In this document: piece by piece, positions 8,650 through 16,990 of the stretch
Position numbering within the stretch: position 1 is the first letter of the stretch
Layout of the letters: the number at the start of each line of letters is the position of its first letter
Assembly (NCBI GenBank): GCA_963778165.1
Contig: CAVZTE010000006.1
Span: 1 to 64,000, forward strand
Direction of reading: 5' to 3'
Origin: Bog-756 sp963778165
GTDB taxonomy: Bacteria; Actinomycetota; Acidimicrobiia; Acidimicrobiales; RAAP-2
Length of the DNA stretch: 64,000 nucleotides
Program-made: the position numbers and the translations under genes
The notes under the pieces: generated by a model
The model's database searches: none
Told to the model about the DNA's origin: nothing
What the model saw: the letters and a program-made list of their open reading frames with translations, nothing else

Positions 8650-8999
8650 GCACTACCGGAATCGTCGAGTTCCTGACCATCTTCGTGCTGGCCGCCTTCG
8701 TGGGGAACGAGGTGATCGGCCGGGTGCCCAGCATCCTGCACACGCCGCTCATGTCCGGCAGCAATGCCATCCACGGAATCGTGCTGGTGGGGGCCATCCT
8801 GATCATGGGGACCGCCCACGGCACCGCCGAGATCACCCTGGCCTTCCTGGCCGTGGTGCTGGCCACCCTCAACATCGTGGGCGGCTTCGTGGTCACCGAC
8901 CGCATGCTCGAGATGTTCAAGACCAAGCCGTCGGAGCGGGCCCCCGGGCCCGGCGCCGGTGACGGCGCCACCAACGACCAGTCCGATGGTGCCGCGTGA
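8646..8999 (+). CDS. pntAB: NAD(P)+ transhydrogenase, alpha subunit part 2 (membrane domain)
   Basis: 117 residues with about three or four hydrophobic segments (IVEFLTIFVLAAFVGNEVIG; SGSNAIHGIVLVGAILIMG; ITLAFLAVVLATLNIVGGFV). The VTDRMLEMF motif after the last segment is standard for PntAB. It forms part of the proton channel (domain II) with PntB. The C-terminus is a Pro/Gly/Ala linker. ATG at 8646 overlaps the pntAA stop, and its own stop overlaps the GTG of pntB. Confidence 0.93.
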   Translation: MSTTGIVEFLTIFVLAAFVGNEVIGRVPSILHTPLMSGSNAIHGIVLVGAILIMGTAHGTAEITLAFLAVVLATLNIVGGFVVTDRMLEMFKTKPSERAPGPGAGDGATNDQSDGAA

Positions 9000-10396
9000 C
9001 CCTCAATACGTGGATCGACCTGGTCTACCTCCTGGCCATCATCGGGTTCATCCTGGCCCTCAAGGGCCTGAGCTCGCCCAAGCACGCCCGTAACGGCAAC
9101 CTGGTGGGGGCGGCCGCTGCCGCTGTGGCCGTGGGATTCACCTTCGCCAACCCCACGGTCCGGGCCCACTCCCTCAACCTGGTCCTGACCCTGGTGGCCA
9201 TGGTCATCGGGGCCGCGGTGGCCGTTCCGGCGGCCCGCAAGGTGAAGATGACGGCGATGCCCCAGATGGTGGCCATCTTCAACGGCGTGGGCGGCGGGGC
9301 GGCCGCCCTGATCTCCATCGTGGTCTTCCTCATCATTGCCCCGGGAAAGCCGGCCGTGTACCGGATCGCCGAGGTGCTGTTCGGGGTGCTGGTGGGGTGC
9401 GTGTCCTTCTCCGGGAGCGCCATCGCCTTCGCCAAGCTGCAGGAGATGATGACCGGGCGGCCCATCACCTACCCGGCCCAACAGGTCATCAACGCCGTGG
9501 TGGCGGTGGCCATCGTCGGACTGGCCGTCGGCACGCTGGTCACCGGGAGCGTGCCGCTGCTGGTGGCGACCGCCGTGCTCTCCCTGGTCCTCGGGGTCAT
9601 CTTCGTGCTCCCCATCGGCGGCGCCGACGTCCCCGTGCTGATCTCGCTGCTCAACTCGTTCACCGGGCTGGCCGTGGCGGCGTCGGGGTTCACCCTCAAC
9701 AACAACCTCCTCATCGTGGCCGGCACCCTGGTCGGAGCGTCGGGCATCCTGCTCACCCGGATGATGAGCAAGGCCATGGGCCGTTCGCTGGCCAACGTGT
9801 TGTTCAGCGCCTTCGGCTCGGTGGTCACCGCGGCCGGCGGTGCCGACGGGACCGGCGAGTCCCGACCGGTGAAGGCCGGGACCCCCGAGGACGTGGGGGT
9901 GCTGTTGGCCTATGCCCGCAAGGTCGTCATCATCCCCGGCTACGGGCTGGCCGTGGCCCAGGCCCAGCACACCGTCCGGGAGCTGGCCGACCTGCTGATG
10001 GCCCGGGGGGTCGAGGTGTTCTACGCCATCCACCCCGTGGCCGGCCGTATGCCCGGGCACATGAACGTGTTGCTGGCCGAAGCCAATGTGCCCTATGACG
10101 AGCTGAAGGAGATGGACGAGGCCAACCCCGAGATGTCCACCGCCGACGTGGCCCTGGTCATCGGAGCCAATGACACGGTGAACCCCGCCGCCCAGAACAC
10201 CCCGGGGAGCCCCATCTACGGCATGCCCATCATCCACGCCGACCTGGCCGAGAACATCGTGTTCCTCAAGCGGTCCATGCGCCCCGGGTTCGCCGGCATC
10301 GACAACGAGCTGCTCTTCGACCCCAAGACCACCCTGCTGTTCGGTGACGCCAAGGACACCTTGACCAAGCTGGTGGCCGCGGTCAAAGAGGCCTGA
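8996..10396 (+). CDS. pntB: NAD(P)+ transhydrogenase, beta subunit PntB
   Basis: 466 residues. Roughly the first 265 form about eight membrane helices (FNGVGGGAAALISIVVFLII; NSFTGLAVAASGFTLNNNLL is the conserved domain II stretch). The C-terminal NADP domain III has PGYGLAVAQAQHTVRELADL, HPVAGRMPGHMNVLLAEANV, VALVIGANDTVNPAAQ and KRSMRPGFAGIDNELLF. The enzyme uses the proton gradient to make NADPH from NADH. GTG 8996 overlaps the pntAB stop (GTGA). Last gene of the operon; a hairpin follows. Confidence 0.95.
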   Translation: MTLNTWIDLVYLLAIIGFILALKGLSSPKHARNGNLVGAAAAAVAVGFTFANPTVRAHSLNLVLTLVAMVIGAAVAVPAARKVKMTAMPQMVAIFNGVGGGAAALISIVVFLIIAPGKPAVYRIAEVLFGVLVGCVSFSGSAIAFAKLQEMMTGRPITYPAQQVINAVVAVAIVGLAVGTLVTGSVPLLVATAVLSLVLGVIFVLPIGGADVPVLISLLNSFTGLAVAASGFTLNNNLLIVAGTLVGASGILLTRMMSKAMGRSLANVLFSAFGSVVTAAGGADGTGESRPVKAGTPEDVGVLLAYARKVVIIPGYGLAVAQAQHTVRELADLLMARGVEVFYAIHPVAGRMPGHMNVLLAEANVPYDELKEMDEANPEMSTADVALVIGANDTVNPAAQNTPGSPIYGMPIIHADLAENIVFLKRSMRPGFAGIDNELLFDPKTTLLFGDAKDTLTKLVAAVKEA

Positions 10397-10502
10397 CCCT
10401 CACCCGGGCCTCGGCACTGGCGCTGGGCGCTCCCGGTAGGCCGGACCGGTCGGCCCGGCCTTCCGGGACGCCCCTCCACCCGCACGTCGATCTGCGGCAA
10501 CA

Positions 10503-10544
10503 GCCCACCGGGCCGGTAGCCGGTCCCAAGGGCCGCCCGGTGGG
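10503..10544. terminator. Hairpin between convergent pntB and the PIN-TRAM gene
   Basis: GCCCACCGGGC (10503-10513) and GCCCGGTGGGC (10534-10544) form an 11-bp perfect stem with a 20-base loop between two convergent genes. There is no T-run, so it is terminator-like rather than a classical intrinsic terminator, and it could serve both strands. Confidence 0.55.
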
Positions 10545-10550
10545 CGCTCG

Positions 10551-11720
10551 CTACTGACCGACCCCCATCCGGCGGGCCTGTCGGAGCTCCCGTCCGGACC
10601 TGGCGCCGGGCTCGCCGGCCTGTTCCGTGGTTTCGGCGTCGGCGTCAGCGGCGAGCTTGGCGAAGACCATCACACCCTGACTGGTGGACCGGGTCGACAG
10701 CACGGTGACCGGCACCTCGCCGCGGCCGATGAGGTGGGTGGCGTCGTTGACCACCACCATGTCCCCGTCGGGCAGGTAGCCCACGGCCTGGCGGGACTGA
10801 CGCCCCTCCTTGATCAGGTCGACCTGCAGGAGCTCCCCGGGGAGGTGGTCCGGGGTCAGGGCGGCGGCCACGCTGCGCAGGTCGACCACGGGAAGCGCCC
10901 ACTTGTGGGCCTCGTCCACCACCACCGTCGAGCAGGTCCCGATCAGCAGTCCGAGCCGGCGGGCCAACGTGAGAAGTTTGATGGTGGAGTCGTCGACCTC
11001 GGGCACCTCGTCGGGGGCAATGTGCACCGGCACCCCCGCCTCCCGCATGGCCTCGAGGGACTCCAACCCCCGACGGGCCCGACGCGAGGTGACCGGGTCG
11101 GGGGAGAGGGCCACGGCGTGGACGTGGTCCAGCACGAACTGTGGGACGACCAGCCCGCCGGGCAGCAGCCCGTCCCGCCCGAGCACCAACAAGAACCGGT
11201 CCATGAGGGCCGACGGGTCGGTCAGGATGGCATGGCCTTGAGGCGGCTCGGTCTGCGGGGCCAGGATTCTGGACAGGCCGGCTGCCGCCACGATCTGGCG
11301 TCCCTTGACCGAACCGAGCCTCCACCCCAGTGAGGCCAGGACCCAGGACACCACTGCCGTGATGATCAGGGCGAAACCGGACCGGAACATCACCAGCAGG
11401 GGTAGTCCGACCACCAGGCCCAACAACATGCCGGTGGTGGCGACTATCGACGCCGCGAACATCTCGCCGGCCGGGGTGTTACGGAAGAGGAAGACAGCCC
11501 GCTGCAGTCCTTTGTCCACCAGCCGTCCGGCCACTCCGCCCAGGACGTAGCTGACCGCGGCCCCGAACATCAGCCCGACAACGGGAGCACTCTTGCTTCC
11601 ATCGGCCCAGCGGCCGATCTCGAAGCCGGCTGCCGAGCCCGCCAGCACGAACAGCAGGCGGAACCCTTCAACGAAGATCATGCCGGTTCCGGCCGATTCG
11701 CTGTGGATCGGTGACTTCAT
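10551..11720 (-). CDS. Membrane-anchored PIN-TRAM domain protein (YacL-like), PIN site altered
   Basis: 389 residues: three or four membrane segments (about 15-35, 44-63, 86-108, 112-133), a PIN domain (about 165-290) and a TRAM domain (about 300-360, with QVDLIKEGRQSRQAVGYLPD). This architecture is that of the YacL family in Gram-positive bacteria, proposed RNases. Several acidic PIN residues are changed: ILTDPSALMD in place of the usual D-S-x-IIDGR motif, VLDHVH in place of FVLEELQ, and GTCSTVV where TTDFNL is expected. The Asp of VDDSTIKLL remains. Nuclease activity is therefore doubtful. Start ATG 11720; a second ATG at codon 14 is possible. Convergent with pntB. Confidence 0.85.
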   Translation of the reverse strand: MKSPIHSESAGTGMIFVEGFRLLFVLAGSAAGFEIGRWADGSKSAPVVGLMFGAAVSYVLGGVAGRLVDKGLQRAVFLFRNTPAGEMFAASIVATTGMLLGLVVGLPLLVMFRSGFALIITAVVSWVLASLGWRLGSVKGRQIVAAAGLSRILAPQTEPPQGHAILTDPSALMDRFLLVLGRDGLLPGGLVVPQFVLDHVHAVALSPDPVTSRRARRGLESLEAMREAGVPVHIAPDEVPEVDDSTIKLLTLARRLGLLIGTCSTVVVDEAHKWALPVVDLRSVAAALTPDHLPGELLQVDLIKEGRQSRQAVGYLPDGDMVVVNDATHLIGRGEVPVTVLSTRSTSQGVMVFAKLAADADAETTEQAGEPGARSGRELRQARRMGVGQ

Positions 11721-11984
11721 GTGGGGACCACTCTGCTGATTTCGCCTCGGGTATGGGGCCGCGGGTTAATTGTCGGAATCGTGGGGAAGAATCTTTAATG
11801 CCGCTCTCAAGATGGCGCCCGACCAGCAGGCCCAGGCGAGTGATCGTCGTGCGGCCACCGAGCCGGTAGCGTCGGCGTCTACCGCCTATAGCCAAAGTGC
11901 GCACAGAGTAGTAATCTGAACGCTGAGTGTGCGGAACGTTCCGCCGTCGGTACGAGAACCCCCGCGTGTCGTGAAGTCCATTCC

Positions 11985-14291
11985 ATGAACTCCCTCCGCC
12001 GCCCACCCACCAACCTGTCGGACCTCGACGACGTGGTCCTGAGCGGCGTCGTCGCGGTCCCGTCGTCCGGCGTGGCCGGCACCGACTCGTCGGAACAGGG
12101 AGCACCAGCTTCGACCGCAGCTGGGTACGAGCTGTGGTCCACCGAGCACGGACTGGTCATTGCCGCGGTCACCGGGGAGTGCCGGCCGGTGCCAGACCTG
12201 GTCCCCTGGTCCCTGGTGTGTAGTGTCAAGGCAGAGGGTGTGATCGCACGGGCGGATGGATCACGCGGTGAACTACTCGAGATTTGCCTTTCCGACGGAG
12301 GTTGGTCAGCTGGCGACCGTGTGCAGCGATTCGTGGCACCGACGGCCGGCCTGGGAGCCTTCTTGTTGGCGGCAACATCACATCGCCAATTGACGACAGC
12401 CGCCGAGCCCACTCAGTTCGACGAAGACCCGGCGCCGCGCTCGCCGGTAGCCGCGGCCGTTCTCGCCGCCCTGGCTTCCCTCAAGGCCCGGTGGAGCGGC
12501 CTCACCTCGGGGGACGGGAACGAACCTCGGCACGGCCTGGGACGCCGACGGATCGGGCCGGTGGCGGTGGGGATGATCGCTCTGCTGCTGCTGGCCGGAA
12601 GCGGCACCATCGTCTCGTCTGTCGGCGCCAGCGCCCCGGCCTCGACCGGCACCCAGACCAATGACGTCGGTAACGGCTTCCAGGCCCTCGAACAGCGGAG
12701 CGCCAACCTGGCCGCCGCCACCTCCAAGCCGAAGCCGGCACCGCCTTCAGTGGCCGGGTCCGCGCCGTTGCAGTCCCATGAGATCTTCGGGTACGCCCCG
12801 TACTGGACGCTTCCCGAGTCGTCGGGATACGACGTCAAGGACCTCACCACCCTGGCCTACTTCAGCGTCGACGCCAATCCCAACGGCTCGCTGGACGAGA
12901 GCGGCTCCGGATGGAACGGGTACGAGAGCCAGGACCTGGTCAATCTGGTCAACCGATCCCATGCGGCCGGCGACCGGGTGGTTCTCACCGTGACCGATTT
13001 CAGCCAGAGCTCCCTCGATGCCATCACCTCGGATCCCACCGCTCCGGCCCGTCTGTCGGCGGCGCTGATCGCCGCGGTGTCGGCCAAGAACCTCGACGGT
13101 GTGAACTTCGACTTCGAAGGGGAGGGGAGCGGGGATCAGGTCGGGCTCACCCACCTCATCACCCAGGTGTCGCACGCACTGCACGCGGCCAACCCCCATT
13201 GGCAGGTGACCATGGCCACCTATGCCAGCTCGGCGGGGGACCCGGGAGGCTTCTACAACATCGCCGCGCTGGCGCCGGCCGTCGACGGGTTCTTCATCAT
13301 GGCCTACGACGTGAACAACCAATTCTCGCCCAGCGCCACCTCGCCGGAGGCGCCGGGCGGGTTCAGCGACACCGAGGCCCTCCAGCAGTACACCGCGGTA
13401 GCCCCGGCCAGCAAGGTGATCCTGGGCCTGCCCTACTACGGCTACGACTGGCCGACCAACAACGGGACGATCACCGCCAAGGCCACCGGCGCGGGAACAC
13501 CGCTCAGTGACGGCGTCATCGCCTCGTCGGGTCACCCCACCTACTGGGATGCCACCACGCAGACCGCCTGGACCTCGTACAAGGTGGGGAACCAGTGGCA
13601 CGAGACGTTCTTCGACAACCCAACGTCCCTGGCTCTGGAGGCCAAACTGGCCAATAGGTTCCACGTGGCCGGAGTGGGGATCTGGGCGTTGGGCATGGAT
13701 GGGAACAACCCGGCCATGATGGCGGCTCTCCTGGGGGATGCCCCGGTGGCCAAGGACTTCTCGACCGGACCTACCAACCTGAATGCCTCCACGTCCACCA
13801 CGACGACGATTCCCGGGTCGGGCTACGTAACCATCGGGGTGTGGCAGGGGGGTGCCGTCCCGCTGGGACCGGTAAGCCCGCCAACATCTGTCGGTAGCGC
13901 CCAGTACCTCGGCACCCTCACCCGCTTCACCACCAACGACCCCTCGTTGGCCTGTCTGCAGAGCGGAGCGCCGCTCGGGGTCTGGTCGTACAGCTCGCTG
14001 CCCGGCGTGGATGTGGTGGTGGCCGCCCAACCTCAGGACTGTGCCGAGGCGCTCTTTACGTTCCGACCCGGCAAGGCCACCGGAGACGGTGGTGGGAGCA
14101 CCACCACCACAACGTCGACCACCTCGACCACCTCGACGTCGACCACGTCCACCACGACGCCGCCGACCACCACCTCGACCACCTCGACGACGGTCCCGCC
14201 CACCACGACCACGACGAGCACCTCCACCACCACGACACCCCCGCCGACCACCACTACGACGGCAACGACGGCCGCCGTGGGGTCTGGATAG
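11985..14291 (+). CDS. Membrane-anchored GH18-like glycosidase with Thr-rich tail
   Basis: 768 residues in four parts. Residues 1-185 are a soluble domain I do not recognise (GYELWSTEHGLVIAAVTGE, VPWSLVCSVKAEGVIARADG). Residues about 189-210 are a single membrane helix (MIALLLLAGSGTIVSSVGA). Residues about 262-575 form a GH18 barrel of the YaaH/spore-hydrolase type: FGYAPYWTLP, then DGVNFDFE at about 370-377 with the catalytic Glu, FIMAYDVNNQ, LGLPYYGYDW and GVGIWALGMDGNNP. The second Asp of the DxxDxDxE signature is Asn. Residues about 705-765 are Thr/Ser/Pro low complexity, a linker common in Acidimicrobiia. The likely topology is N-domain inside, enzyme outside, acting on peptidoglycan or chitin-like glycans. 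A hairpin follows directly. Confidence 0.85.
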   Translation: MNSLRRPPTNLSDLDDVVLSGVVAVPSSGVAGTDSSEQGAPASTAAGYELWSTEHGLVIAAVTGECRPVPDLVPWSLVCSVKAEGVIARADGSRGELLEICLSDGGWSAGDRVQRFVAPTAGLGAFLLAATSHRQLTTAAEPTQFDEDPAPRSPVAAAVLAALASLKARWSGLTSGDGNEPRHGLGRRRIGPVAVGMIALLLLAGSGTIVSSVGASAPASTGTQTNDVGNGFQALEQRSANLAAATSKPKPAPPSVAGSAPLQSHEIFGYAPYWTLPESSGYDVKDLTTLAYFSVDANPNGSLDESGSGWNGYESQDLVNLVNRSHAAGDRVVLTVTDFSQSSLDAITSDPTAPARLSAALIAAVSAKNLDGVNFDFEGEGSGDQVGLTHLITQVSHALHAANPHWQVTMATYASSAGDPGGFYNIAALAPAVDGFFIMAYDVNNQFSPSATSPEAPGGFSDTEALQQYTAVAPASKVILGLPYYGYDWPTNNGTITAKATGAGTPLSDGVIASSGHPTYWDATTQTAWTSYKVGNQWHETFFDNPTSLALEAKLANRFHVAGVGIWALGMDGNNPAMMAALLGDAPVAKDFSTGPTNLNASTSTTTTIPGSGYVTIGVWQGGAVPLGPVSPPTSVGSAQYLGTLTRFTTNDPSLACLQSGAPLGVWSYSSLPGVDVVVAAQPQDCAEALFTFRPGKATGDGGGSTTTTTSTTSTTSTSTTSTTTPPTTTSTTSTTVPPTTTTTSTSTTTTPPPTTTTTATTAAVGSG

Positions 14292-14307
14292 GCCCGAGTC
14301 GCGGGCC
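14291..14307 (+). terminator. GC-rich hairpin at the end of the GH18 gene
   Basis: GGCCCG (14291-14296) and CGGGCC (14302-14307) pair around a 5-base loop and begin at the last base of the stop codon. No T-run follows. Confidence 0.4.
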
Positions 14308-14409
14308 TGTGTTCGCCACTCCGGGCTCGCCACGGCATGGTTCGAAGGCCACGGTTGCGGAGCCAGGGGGACCTCGAGTCCTCCGGAGGCGGCTAATCTC
14401 GTCTCGTCC

Positions 14410-14482
14410 GGGGGTGTAGCTCAGCTGGTAGAGCGCTACGTTCGCAATGTAGAGGCCGACGGTTCGAGTCCGTTCACCTCCA
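14410..14482 (+). tRNA. tRNA-Ala (anticodon CGC)
   Basis: A full cloverleaf can be drawn: acceptor GGGGGTG/CACCTCC, D-arm GCTC..GAGC, anticodon stem CTACG/TGTAG with loop TTCGCAA giving anticodon CGC (Ala, GCG codon), and T-arm with TTCGAGT loop. The third acceptor pair is G-U, the alanine identity pair. The 3' CCA is not encoded. The sequence just after it begins an imperfect repeat that recurs near 17 kb. Confidence 0.95.
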
Positions 14483-14525
14483 CTGAAGGTCCAGTTCAGG
14501 GGCCTAAAAGTGGAATCACCGGTAG
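14479..14525 (+). repeat. Left copy of an imperfect direct repeat at the tRNA-Ala 3' end
   Basis: Begins TCCACTGAAGG at the last bases of the tRNA and reads on through TCAGGGGCC and AGTGG. It resembles 16991-17036 (TCCACTGAAAGG, GGTCAGAGGCC, AGTGG) at roughly three positions in four by eye, with small gaps. Repeats at a tRNA 3' end can mark an integrated element; the divergence means any integration would be old. Confidence 0.4.
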
Positions 14526-14673
14526 AGTGCTGAGCGCTACGTCGGAGTGGTTGAGATCACACTGTGGTCCGCTGGCTTCGGTGGCGGACTACCTGGTCAA
14601 CCGGTGGTAGATCCCGAGGCTGCCAGTGAGGCTAGGAACTGTGAGTTGTCGGGCTCAGCAGGACTCAGCGGAC

Positions 14674-14982
14674 TCAACGGTCAACGGCATGGTGCAGTGC
14701 CTGAATGTCCTGATGCTTCCGACACGTCTCCTCCTGCCGTTGTGTCGCCCCTGCGGATTCGACGGCGACCTCATCCAGTTGCACGTTCAAAGCGTTGTCG
14801 AGTTCGCAATCCGCAGCAGCCGGCGTGTCGGTCAGCTGCTCGCCGCGGCTCGCACCAGGAAACGCCGATGTCAATGCTGGATTGGCCAGGATCCAGGCGG
14901 CTGATCGGGTGGCGATTGGTGTTCCAGCCAGCTCGCCGATTTGCTGGACACGTTCGATCGCTTCAAACCCGTAGGGTTGGCT
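14674..14982 (-). pseudogene. C-terminal fragment of an aldo/keto reductase
   Basis: Read on the minus strand, about 75 codons match the end of aldo/keto reductases: GFEAIERVQQIGELAGTPIA, TRSAAWILANPALTSAFPGA, SRGEQLTDTPAAADCELDNA, NVQLDEVAVE. The barrel, including the Asp-Tyr-Lys-His catalytic set, is missing upstream of 14982. There is no proper start, so this is a truncated relic. It lies between the tRNA and the ERCC4 gene and suggests past insertion or deletion here. The rest of 14483-15100 shows nothing recognisable. Confidence 0.7.
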
Positions 14983-15109
14983 GCGCGACCGTCGTCTACG
15001 GTCGGGGCTGATGCCGGTGGAATTCTTGTGTATCGAGCTCGTTGAGGAGAGTGGCCGGCTCCCCGGCGAGTTGTCGCCCGGCGACGGAAGAGCTCACTTG
15101 GTGGTGTCG

Positions 15110-16081
15110 ATGACTGAACTGTTGATCGTCAGCAATCCCGACCCCGAATCACGCCTGCCCTACCTGATGCGGGTTCCGCTGGGCGATGGGCTGGTGTTCC
15201 GTACCGCCGGCACGTGGCCGCGTACCAAGGCGCTGTTCTGTTACCCGGTCGCGAAAGACGAGTGGCCCAGCGAGCCCGATATCGTGGAGCAAGTCCCGGT
15301 GCGCTCGTGTGTGCGCCGCGGCGCGTCGATCGACCTCGTACTCGCTCGCGGTCGGGAGAACCGTTCGCAGCTGGTGTTCACCACCGCTCGTGGCCGAGAT
15401 GCGGTGTTTTGGCAGTCTCCACGTACCCGGAAGCAAGCCCGACCGAAGGTACGGGTCCCGACCGCCCGCGCCAGTGGCATCGCCGACCTGGAGATCATCG
15501 TCGACTCCCGGGAGCGATACGCCTACCGCTTCACCGACCAGCAGGTCCACACCACCAAACGGTCACTTCCCTGTGGCGACTACGGCCTGGAACTCGATGG
15601 CCGGCTGGTTGCAGCAGTGGAACGCAAATCCCTACCCGATCTCGTCTCCAGCCTGACCAACAGCACGCTGCGTTTCGCCATCGCTGAACTAGCCTCGTTG
15701 CCGCTTGCCGCCGTTGTGGTCGAGGAGCGCTACTCGCAGGTCTTCAAGCTCGATCGCATCCGCCCGGCTGTGGTCGCTGACGGGCTCGCCGAACTGCAGG
15801 TCCGCTGGCCCGGCGTACCAATTGTGTTCTGCGAAACTCGCCCACTCGCCGAAGAGTGGACCTACCGCTATCTCGCAGCAGCCAACGCCTGGGCGAGGAG
15901 CGAATCCGCGGCCACTGCCCGCATCGGCGTCGAATCGGCCAACGCCGGCGTGCCTGTGGTAACCGAACCTCCTACGAGCGAGGTCAGAGCGTGGGCCCGC
16001 TCCATGGGGCTACCTGTCGCCAGGCAGGGCCGACTGCGACCCGAGATTACCCAGGCTTGGTTCGACGCGCACCGACCGTAG
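15110..16081 (+). CDS. ERCC4-type nuclease fused to an Lsr2-like DNA-binding tail
   Basis: About 323 residues from ATG 15110; in-frame GTGs at 15101 and 15104 sit nearer a GGAAG and could be the true start. An N-terminal domain I do not recognise (MTELLIVSNPDPESRLPYLM, about 1-120) precedes an ERCC4/XPF nuclease core: EIIVDSRERYAYRF (about 129) and VERKSLPDLVSSL (about 170), giving the D...ERK...D metal-binding set. The last 30 residues (SEVRAWARSMGLPVARQGRL, then a WFDAHRP end) look like the Lsr2 C-terminal domain, which reads AT-rich minor grooves. It probably cuts branched or foreign DNA. Close relatives exist in actinobacteria as remembered, so the fusion may not be new. It lies between a tRNA and a toxin-antitoxin pair. 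Confidence 0.82.
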   Translation: MTELLIVSNPDPESRLPYLMRVPLGDGLVFRTAGTWPRTKALFCYPVAKDEWPSEPDIVEQVPVRSCVRRGASIDLVLARGRENRSQLVFTTARGRDAVFWQSPRTRKQARPKVRVPTARASGIADLEIIVDSRERYAYRFTDQQVHTTKRSLPCGDYGLELDGRLVAAVERKSLPDLVSSLTNSTLRFAIAELASLPLAAVVVEERYSQVFKLDRIRPAVVADGLAELQVRWPGVPIVFCETRPLAEEWTYRYLAAANAWARSESAATARIGVESANAGVPVVTEPPTSEVRAWARSMGLPVARQGRLRPEITQAWFDAHRP

Positions 16082-16203
16082 GGAAGTTGTGCTGGGGGGC
16101 TCAGGTCGACCGTTGCCCATGTTGCCGTTTCCGCTCCCTCGGCGGATGGAGAGTGGGCTGCCCGCACAACCGGCTCCAGTTGTCTGTTCGGCGGGTTCAG
16201 CGG

Positions 16204-16599
16204 TCAGACGCCGACGACGTGGACGAGATCGCTGAGCCCGGCGAAATCGTCGGGATTTCGGGTGTAGAGCGCGAGCCCGTTGGCATGCGCAGTGGACGCG
16301 ATGAGCAGGTCGGCGATACGCCGTCGATGTGGCCGTCCCGTCTCAGCAACGGCGGCCACGATCTGTCCGTAGCTCCGAGCCGCGCCGGCATCAAAGGGGA
16401 GTGGCTCGAAGGTCGCCTCTACCTGCTGGAGACGAGCCTGACGGCGCGCTCTCTCAGAATTGGAAGTAGCAAGGTGTGGCCCGGCGGCCAGCTCGGCGAG
16501 AGTGATTGCGCACACTGCGACCTCTTCGGGGAGTGCGTTGGTGACGGTCGGGTCGTCCCAGTCGATGACCACCGAGGTGTCGAGTAAGCCCGATGGCAT
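16204..16599 (-). CDS. vapC: VapC-type PIN-domain ribonuclease toxin
   Basis: 131 residues. PIN acidic residues are visible: Asp7 (LLDTSVVIDWDD), Glu36 (TLAELAAGP), an Asp in RRIADLLIASTA, and NPDDF near the end. VapC toxins cut tRNA or rRNA and are neutralised by the partner antitoxin. Its ATG at 16599 directly follows the antitoxin stop, so the pair is co-translated. Confidence 0.9.
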   Translation of the reverse strand: MPSGLLDTSVVIDWDDPTVTNALPEEVAVCAITLAELAAGPHLATSNSERARRQARLQQVEATFEPLPFDAGAARSYGQIVAAVAETGRPHRRRIADLLIASTAHANGLALYTRNPDDFAGLSDLVHVVGV

Positions 16600-16848
16600 C
16601 TATAGCCCTTGGTCCACGACCCGATCCAGATCCTCTCTGAACCCTGCTCGGTCGATCCTTGGTCCGCTCGCCATGAGATCCGCAAGCTCGGCAGTAGGCA
16701 CAAAGGTCCGGCGGGTCTGCTGGATCGGCCGTAGTTCCGCTACGGGTACGCCATTTCGGGTTACGACGAAGCTCTCGCCAGCGGCGACGGCCTCGATCAC
16801 CTTGGCGTTCTCGTTGCGGAGTTCGCGCTGGGCAATGGTCCTTGGCAC
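16600..16848 (-). CDS. vapB: VapB-type (Phd/YefM-like) antitoxin
   Basis: 82 residues with a Phd/YefM-like N-terminus (TIAQRELRNENAKVIEAVAA, SFVVTRNGVPVAELRP) that folds as the DNA-binding domain, and an acidic/hydrophobic C-terminus (RAGFREDLDRVVDQGL) that would wrap the toxin. The start is GTG 16848 with no Shine-Dalgarno; a -10-like TACAGT 7 bases upstream points to a leaderless message. Antitoxin-before-toxin order is usual for autoregulation. Confidence 0.87.
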   Translation of the reverse strand: MPRTIAQRELRNENAKVIEAVAAGESFVVTRNGVPVAELRPIQQTRRTFVPTAELADLMASGPRIDRAGFREDLDRVVDQGL

Positions 16849-16861
16849 AGTCCGGACTGTA
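16847..16861 (-). promoter_or_regulatory. Perfect palindrome and -10 box at the vapB start
   Basis: ACAGTCCGGACTGT (16847-16860) is a 14-base perfect palindrome covering the start codon and the -10-like TACAGT (16861-16856 on the minus strand). A further GTAGC/GCTAC inverted repeat lies just upstream. This fits VapB(C) autorepression. Confidence 0.55.
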
Positions 16862-16990
16862 GCACAAAAGGCTACGATCTGCTACGATTCAGAATGTCTT
16901 GGTGGGTGACAGATCGGTCCCGTGGACCCGTCATAAAGGTCGATGTCTAGCCCGACCAAGGGGCCTGGTCCTCATCGTGTCCTCCAAGGT

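Noticed and set aside
8507..10237. Long open frame antisense to the pnt genes
   Set aside because: Its translation is His/Gly/Asp-rich and mirrors the GC-rich codon pattern of pntAB-pntB, which are unmistakable on the other strand.
14095..14280. Repetitive ACC/TCG tract that looks like a repeat array
   Set aside because: It is the Thr/Ser/Pro low-complexity tail of the GH18 protein, with no spacer-repeat structure of a CRISPR array.
12747..14333. Long minus-strand frame opposite the GH18 gene
   Set aside because: Arg/Gly/Val-rich shadow of the GH18 and Thr-rich coding sequence; no family likeness.
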